A DNA stretch of 64,000 bases, taken from assembly GCA_037447655.1 (NCBI GenBank), contig JBBHKE010001575.1:1-64000 (forward strand), given 5' to 3'. Each line of letters begins with the position of its first letter. The first letter of the stretch is position 1. Shown one piece after another: positions 58,673-64,000 of this stretch. The translations under genes were made by a program, and so were the position numbers. The stretch comes from Zygnema cylindricum (lineage: Eukaryota > Streptophyta > Zygnematophyceae > Zygnematales > Zygnemataceae). The notes under the pieces were generated by a model, which did not search any database, was not told the DNA's origin, and was given only the letters and a program-made list of their open reading frames with translations.

Positions 58673-58963
58673 ATGTCGCAAGCCCAGTTGCGACAGATAA
58701 AACTTCCAAAATTTGATGACGCGAAAATCTCGAATGAATTGAGGGGCAAATATACTACCGAGGGATCCAAGTGTGAGGCTTGCGGTTTCATTGGTCACAA
58801 AGAAAGGCAGTGCTTCCGAAAGAATGGAGTTCCTAAAGAGATGATGCAATATGCACTGTTCACTGGAGAAGGTGAAACTGCCGTGAATCCTCTCCTACTG
58901 CAGCTTCTTTACCCTTGGGGACGCCGAACCCCGGAGAACCCAGAACAACAGCCAACAGGTTAA
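58673..58963 (+). pseudogene. Gag CCHC zinc knuckle
   Basis: CEACGFIGHKERQC fits C-x2-C-x4-H-x4-C exactly, the nucleocapsid RNA-binding knuckle. It sits in the same frame as protease and RT. A stop follows at 58961. Confidence 0.85.
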
Positions 58964-59008
58964 GCCCGATTAACCCCGTAGGTTATCATCCAACAGCAGA
59001 GCCAGCAA

Positions 59009-59767
59009 ATGGCAGCCATGGCTGCAGAATTGGCAGCGCTACGATTAGGATCGCCCTCCAGGACTCCCGCTCTGACGGCCGCCCAAAAACTCCACCAGAG
59101 AAAACATGAATTACTACAAAAGCTGGCGAAGCTTGAACAGGAAAGCCCAGCGGGCGAAGACGGTGACGAGGTGATGGGATGGGACCTGGAACCTCCTAAA
59201 GCACATCACGCACAAACCTTCCTTTCTAGAGCCTCGAATGTCGGTGTGGGGGACAATCGCAGGCAGCTCCGCAACACAACCTTGGCGCAGTGAAGGGACA
59301 GGCAAAAGCTCGCTCCACGAGACCACAACAGGAACGCTACTTGACCTTTGTCCTTCACCCCCAGGGCCGTCATCTTGAATGACAACATAGGTCTCAAGAT
59401 AAAATCTACAAACCCACCTCCACCAGCCAAACTGCCTCTTGGATTCAAAAATTACAGGACAACGAAAACAAGGACAATGGAGGAACAAGCAAAGGAGGAA
59501 GAGACGCGTGACAATCTAGACTGGTTCAAAAAATATTTGGCGGAAAGCCCCGAGGATTACACGCCAGAAACGCCGCCCGCACCAGAATCGGACCAAGAAA
59601 TTGAGGAAGCAGGGGGGGGGGGAGAAGAATCAATCGGTGGAACCAACAGATTCCTCCATTTCGTCGCCAAAAATTCAACCTCCTTCCTCCAAACTAGCAG
59701 TGACGTTAGTAAGGCATCTAATTCCTTACGCTCTCACTCACGTGAAAACATTGGCCTCTTCTCATAA
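59009..59767 (+). pseudogene. Gag-pol linker, low complexity
   Basis: Segments MAAMAAELAALRLGSP, QKLAKLEQESPAGEDGDE and EEQAKEEETRDNLDWFKKYL are Glu/Pro-rich and lie in the main pol frame, with stops near 59291 and 59765. No domain is recognised. Confidence 0.5.
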
Positions 59768-59884
59768 CTTGTCAGAGGAAGTTCTCATCCAGGCCCGCGG
59801 AGAGGAAATCCATTCAGGAGGGGAGAAACACCGGGCGCCGATCAGGCCAGGTCCGTTTTTTGGTCAACCGACCCAAAGACACCT

Positions 59885-60448
59885 ATGATGGATATGGACT
59901 ACAAAACGTTATCTGTGGCTCTAATTCTCAACCGGACGGGGAATTTCAAACTCAACGGATGCGGCGAGTATCAAGACGTAGTGGTCGACACAGGAGCACT
60001 CCCAAATCTAATCACCACATCGGCTCTACAGCAAATGCCGGAAGCACTCCGACCGAAAATCTTCCCCAGTGACATCTATCTAAGTACTGTTAGCAGTGGG
60101 AGCCAACCGGTACACGGAATAATCAAAGCTATGTTAATAGAGTTCGCCGACGACGCAGGTCAAAAGGTCCGAATTCAACTTCCCTTCCTGGTGGTGGAAG
60201 GTAAGGTGTTTGAGATTTTATTGGGAATGGCCACTTGGACAAGGGTGAATATGGGATTAAGTGTGTGGAAGGAACAGTTTACTGTTCGGGATCCTGAGGA
60301 TCCAGAAGGAGTCAAGGTGGTGGTTCCTCTGGATCTATGGAATAGGGGGAAAGATAATGCTCCCGTCGCAGGATGTTATCCCGTCTATGCTTCTCATATA
60401 CCCACGGAAATGCTCGCCAGCGCCACCGATATCGCAGACATAATATAG
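59885..60448 (+). pseudogene. Retroviral-type aspartic protease
   Basis: VVVDTGALPNLITTSAL holds the D-T-G catalytic triad (Asp codon at 59987). LPFLVVEGKVFEILLGMATW matches the ILLG flap-side motif of retropepsins. It processes the Gag-Pol polyprotein in intact elements. A TAG closes the frame at 60446, but the same frame continues to the methyltransferase. Confidence 0.85.
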
Positions 60449-60523
60449 CAATTCCCTATTTCCAAGCGGTGGGAAGAAGGATACCAGAACAGATTATTAC
60501 AAATAACAAAACTTCGGCGGGAA

Positions 60524-61537
60524 GTGGACAAATCCTTGACAACTGTTTTTGTAAAGGAAAAAGAACCTCGGTTGGAACCTTCGGAAGTTCTGCCCGAAAA
60601 TCAAAAATTCAATCGACAAGTGGTGTCATTATCTATCCCGGATTCTGGACTCCGGATAGTATCTTTATTTTCTGGAATTAGCTCGGACCTCGAAGCTGTC
60701 TTGAAAGCTGGGCATAAAGTGGAGTCATATGTGGCCGTAGAAATTTCACCGGATGCTCGGGCCGTCAGTGAATATCGACTACAACAACACCACCAATTGT
60801 ATCCCCAGCAACTTCCGGTCTCCGCCATCTGCTGATCTCACCGAAGTGTTCCTCATAATATAGACCATATCCTGAAGCCACATCTCGCTATGCTGGAGCG
60901 CGTGGATTTGGTGATTGCAGGATGGCCATGTCAAGGATACTCTATAGCCGGGAAAGGCGAGGGACATCAGGACAGCAGAAGCCGAACCTTCTTCTAGATG
61001 ATCAAATTACTTTCCTGGCTGCAACAATCCCAAGACCAACTAGTGGGGTACGTTTTGGAGAATGTCCACAAGGGAGATGATAAGAGGAAACAAGTTGCAA
61101 ATAGCTGGAACAAAGTCAAGCAGATTCTAGGAGCTCCACTTGTTTTCGATGCGGCGCAACTGGGATCAAGGGCTCACAGAGTTCAGGCATACAGGACCAA
61201 TTTGATACCTCATTCAGTCCTGAACCAGCTCTTAGAGAACCACCGAACAGATCCCCAGATTACCCTGCAACAAATTTTAGGGCCAAGACGGATGGCCACT
61301 CTGGTAACTAAGGGTGATCGTCCTCCGTTCTTCCAGTGCAACCAACCAGGAGCACCACGGCGAGCACTGCCAACATTGGTTTCCTTCCCCAACAGCCATG
61401 CGTATCGAAAGGGAGCGGCCGGAATGATATTTGACAGCAAAAGTGGAGTTTGGACAACGCCAACGGTGAAAGAACGAGAACAAGCCATGGGATTCCAACC
61501 TCCCAGTACGGCGGCACCAGGTATTTCAAACCTCTAG
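60524..61537 (+). pseudogene. C5 DNA cytosine methyltransferase (DNMT3-like) inside gypsy pol
   Basis: The motifs are in canonical order. Motif I is LRIVSLFSGI (60650-60679), followed by YVAVEISPDA (motif II). Motif IV is DLVIAGWPCQGYS, with the catalytic Cys codon at 60929. Motif VI is YVLENV (61052-61066). Motif VIII is DAAQLGSRAHRVQAYRTNL (about 61150-61205), then PTLVSFPNSHAYR (motif IX) and TPTVKEREQAMGF (motif X). The AHR-type motif VIII and the C-terminal layout resemble DNMT3. The unpermuted order excludes plant DRM. The family transfers a methyl group from AdoMet to cytosine C5. TGA at 60833 and TAG at 60995 disrupt this copy. No chromatin-reader domain is seen. Confidence 0.92.
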
Positions 61538-61561
61538 CGGTGCAGCCAACTCGGACAAAGC

Positions 61562-62893
61562 ATGGATCTAAATGCAATAACTTGGGTGATAAAACATTCT
61601 CTGGCCTTCTCAAGCCTACAGTCTCCGCAATCCAGGACTCGCTACCTTCAAGCTCCAAAGTTGTTAGCGGTGCAGGCCCACTTGCAGCTTGAGGGGGTGA
61701 GGGAGGCAAGAAAACAGTTTTTATCATCAAAATTTTCCAGTCCTAACATTTTACCGAAATTAAGGGATTCCTCAGTAGGGGGGAGCGGAGGCTCGGAAAG
61801 GGATAACTTAGCGGAAATTGTTAGCAGCAACATTCTAACGGGAGGAGATGAGGTAGACCCGCAGGTCAAGATGGAATTCGATATCTCCCGCTCGGGTAGA
61901 CCCCTGGAGGCTTGGGCAGCGGTGGAACCCGGAAAGATGGATTGGACTTTAGGGGAGCAGTTAGACCCTCAGCAAAAGGCCCAGCTCTCCGACTTGTTGG
62001 AAAAGAACAAACAACTGTTCTCCTGGTCAGATACCGACGTAGGCATCTACAAAGGAACCCCTTTCCGAATCGATTTAATAGACGAGACGTCTATTGTTTG
62101 GCAGCAGTACCCTCTCATTTTAAAGGAAAAGGAGTTCATCACGTCAAAGGTACAAACTTTAGTAGAAGCAGGATTGGTGCAAGAAAGTACCGGACTCCAT
62201 GGATTTGCGTCTCCAACCGTTCTCCCACCCAAGAAAGACTCATCTGGGAAAACGATAGACTTTCGGATGTGTGGAGATTACCGGATGCTTAACACAGCAA
62301 CTGTACCTGAACGATACCCAATGCCTACCCCGGAAGAGATTTTTGACTTGCTGGCCGGGGCCACCATTTACTCCACACTAGATATGAAGAATGGGTTCCA
62401 CCAGATCGCGATGGAGCCAAAGCACCGGGAAAGGACAGCTTTTTGGGCAGGGTCTAGGTTGTATGAATGGCTCTACATGCTATTCAGATTGAAGAATGCG
62501 CCAGCCAAATTCCAACGTGCCATGGACGAGGCACTCCGGGGGATTGACTGTGCACGGTGCTATATCGACGATGTTATTATCTTCTCGAAGACCTTCGATG
62601 AACACCTGGAGCACATACAGATTGTACTCCGAGCTCTCCAAGCAGCGGGCTTGAAATATCACCCGGGTAAGGGAATTTTTGGGGTGCAGATAGTTATTTA
62701 TTTGGGACACGAAGTTACACCCAGGACAGTGGGTCCCCATATGGTCAAAGTTGCAGCCCTTAATGCCCTACCCCCTCCTCAGGATGTCTCTGCACTCCGC
62801 ACATTTTTAGGCCTGGCTAACTATTATCGGAGATTCATCCCTGAATTTAGCAGCCACGCTCAGCCTCTGAACCAGTTGCTGTGGAAAGACCGA
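61562..62893 (+). pseudogene. Gypsy reverse transcriptase
   Basis: All RT blocks are present: TSKVQTLVEAGLVQES, FRMCGDYRMLN, STLDMKNGFHQIAM (first catalytic Asp), RLKNAPAKFQRAMDEAL, CYIDDVIIFS (YxDD, 62561-62572), IVIYLGHEVT and LRTFLGLANYYRRFIPEF. It lies in the same frame as the methyltransferase, with only a TAG at 61535 between them. A one-base deletion near 62893 shifts the frame at the start of RNase H. Confidence 0.95.
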
Positions 62894-63400
62894 AGTGGCA
62901 GTGGACGGAGGAGCAACAAATTGCCTTCCAGTTCCTCAAGGATTCCTTGAAGCAACACCCAGTGCTCTGAATGCCTGATCACCAAAGACCCTTCCTCCTT
63001 TACACTGATTGGAGCCGGTTTGGATTGGGAGATGTTTTAGCCCAACTGGATGATGCTGGGGCCGAATATGTTGTAGCTTACGCCAGTAGGAGTAATAACC
63101 GAGCGGAGGGGAATTAGAGCAGCTATCACGGGGAATTACTGGCGGCGGTATGGGCATCCAACAGTTTAGACCATACCTATATGGAGTCCATTTCACTCTG
63201 ATCACGGATCACCAACCCCTCAAGTGGATCATGGAGAACAACAAGCTCACTAGCAAGCTCCCCAGGTGGGTGTTAATACTGCAGGAATATGACTTCTACA
63301 TAATCCACCGAGTCGGAGAGATTCATGGGAATGCCGACGGACTTAGCAAAAATCCTAACCCTTCCACTAGAGATTCCACCGGGGCCCGCCATGATGAGGA
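62894..63400 (+). pseudogene. Gypsy RNase H
   Basis: WTEEQQIAFQFLKDSL, FLLYTDWSRFGLGDVLAQLD, SSYHGELLAAVWAS and TLITDHQPLKWIMENN are typical of Ty3/gypsy RNase H. A TGA at 62968, a TAG at 63115 (probably from TAC) and a frameshift near 63158 break it. The tail DFYIIHRVGEIHGNADGLSK is the usual domain end. Confidence 0.9.
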
Positions 63401-64000
63401 TCATGAAATCAGTTTGGGACTCATTCGAGCGTCCTCTGCCTTTATTTGGCTTCCTCAATCTGCGAGGGGAATGTCAACTTTCTCTGCAGACGTGGAGGGG
63501 CAGGCGCCAATAGGGGTCGGACGGAAAGATATTTGGAACGATCCAGAGGCTCTCCAATCTGTCCAACAAGGTTACCCTCTTCAGCATTTGTCAGGAGTGC
63601 AGTTATCTCGGGTGCAAACACGAATGGCGGCATACGAGTGGGAAAGGGGCATCTTAATCCGGAAATGGGCTGATTGGACGAGGAAAGTGGTTCCTCCCCC
63701 GGCCGACAGGGAGACTCTTATTTTTAACCTTCACCAGCAATGTGGCCATTTTGGGCAGAATCGAATCACCTCCTTGGTCGCAGGGTCGTACTGGTGGCAC
63801 GGGTTGCGGACCCAAGTCAATCGGATTGCGGAGACGTGTTCCTCCTGTGACCGAGTCAAAGCAGCTTTCGGCAAAAAGGGAGGTTCTCAGCTTCATTCCC
63901 TTCCCATCAGGGGGATGTTTTATCGATGGTCTCTAAATCTTCTGGGTCCTCTCGCCACTAGCAGACGAGGGAACCGCTTTGTATTGTTAATGATAGAGCA
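63401..64000 (+). pseudogene. Gypsy integrase, N-terminal part (runs off window)
   Basis: A linker is followed by the HHCC zinc domain: LHQQCGHFGQNRITSL .. QVNRIAETCSSCDRVK. Then comes LHSLPIRGMFYRWSLNLLGP, the entry to the catalytic core, where the first core Asp is expected (here Asn, where the 53-kb copy has SMDLLG). The window ends in the core (NRFVLLMIE). Confidence 0.9.

Larger units (their letters stand above)
56185..64000 (+). mobile_element. Ty3/gypsy retrotransposon carrying a DNA cytosine methyltransferase
   Basis: The domain order is gag, CCHC knuckle, aspartic protease, C5-methyltransferase, reverse transcriptase, RNase H, integrase. RT-before-integrase order defines Ty3/gypsy. 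From 58673 to about 62890 nearly all coding segments lie in one frame. Stops at 60446, 60833, 60995 and 61535 interrupt the segment that runs from protease through methyltransferase to RT. Later stops and at least two frameshifts lie in RNase H. The copy is dead but not old: integrase is still close to the fragment at 53092. The 3' end is outside the window. Confidence 0.95.

Overview
The window is eukaryotic nuclear DNA. It has GT-AG introns with long T-rich tracts before the acceptors, very many microsatellites, plastid-type proteins and LTR retrotransposons. A diverged 25S/28S rRNA fragment that reads like land-plant rRNA, an EXECUTER-family gene, a DUF1517 gene and a cytosine methyltransferase carried by a Ty3/gypsy element together suggest a streptophyte (charophyte-grade) alga. 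The genus cannot be told from the sequence.

Layout. (1) 1-2980, + strand: 3' end of a class 3 lipase gene. (2) 4506-6976, - strand: a short DUF1517 (FLAP1-like) membrane protein gene; its intron holds a hAT-type MITE and two tandem repeats. (3) About 7.5-16.2 kb: a gene-free cluster of nested inverted-repeat elements. (4) 16466-26713, + strand: a ten-exon Mut-7/EXD3-like 3'-5' exonuclease gene. (5) 30165-34560, + strand: a seven-exon gene of unknown function, 5' end unresolved. (6) 36.1-36.7 kb: a 0.6 kb foldback palindrome between two convergent genes. (7) 38068-50373, - strand: an eleven-exon EXECUTER-like gene for a plastid singlet-oxygen signalling protein. (8) 50.7-56.2 kb: MITEs, an LSU rRNA fragment fused to a gypsy integrase fragment, and a Ty1/copia 3' end. 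(9) 56185-64000, + strand: a decayed Ty3/gypsy element in the order gag, CCHC knuckle, protease, DNA cytosine methyltransferase, reverse transcriptase, RNase H, integrase. It runs off the window edge.

The strongest finding is the cytosine methyltransferase lying in the same reading frame as protease and reverse transcriptase, so it was probably part of the Pol polyprotein. The second is a recurrent pattern: genes here carry local copies of exon edges, with the splice donor or acceptor, in the neighbouring intron or 3' flank. GA-rich and GAAAAC-type microsatellites have also been taken into reading frames. Gene models were made by hand from splice phase and recognised protein families; no alignment was run.
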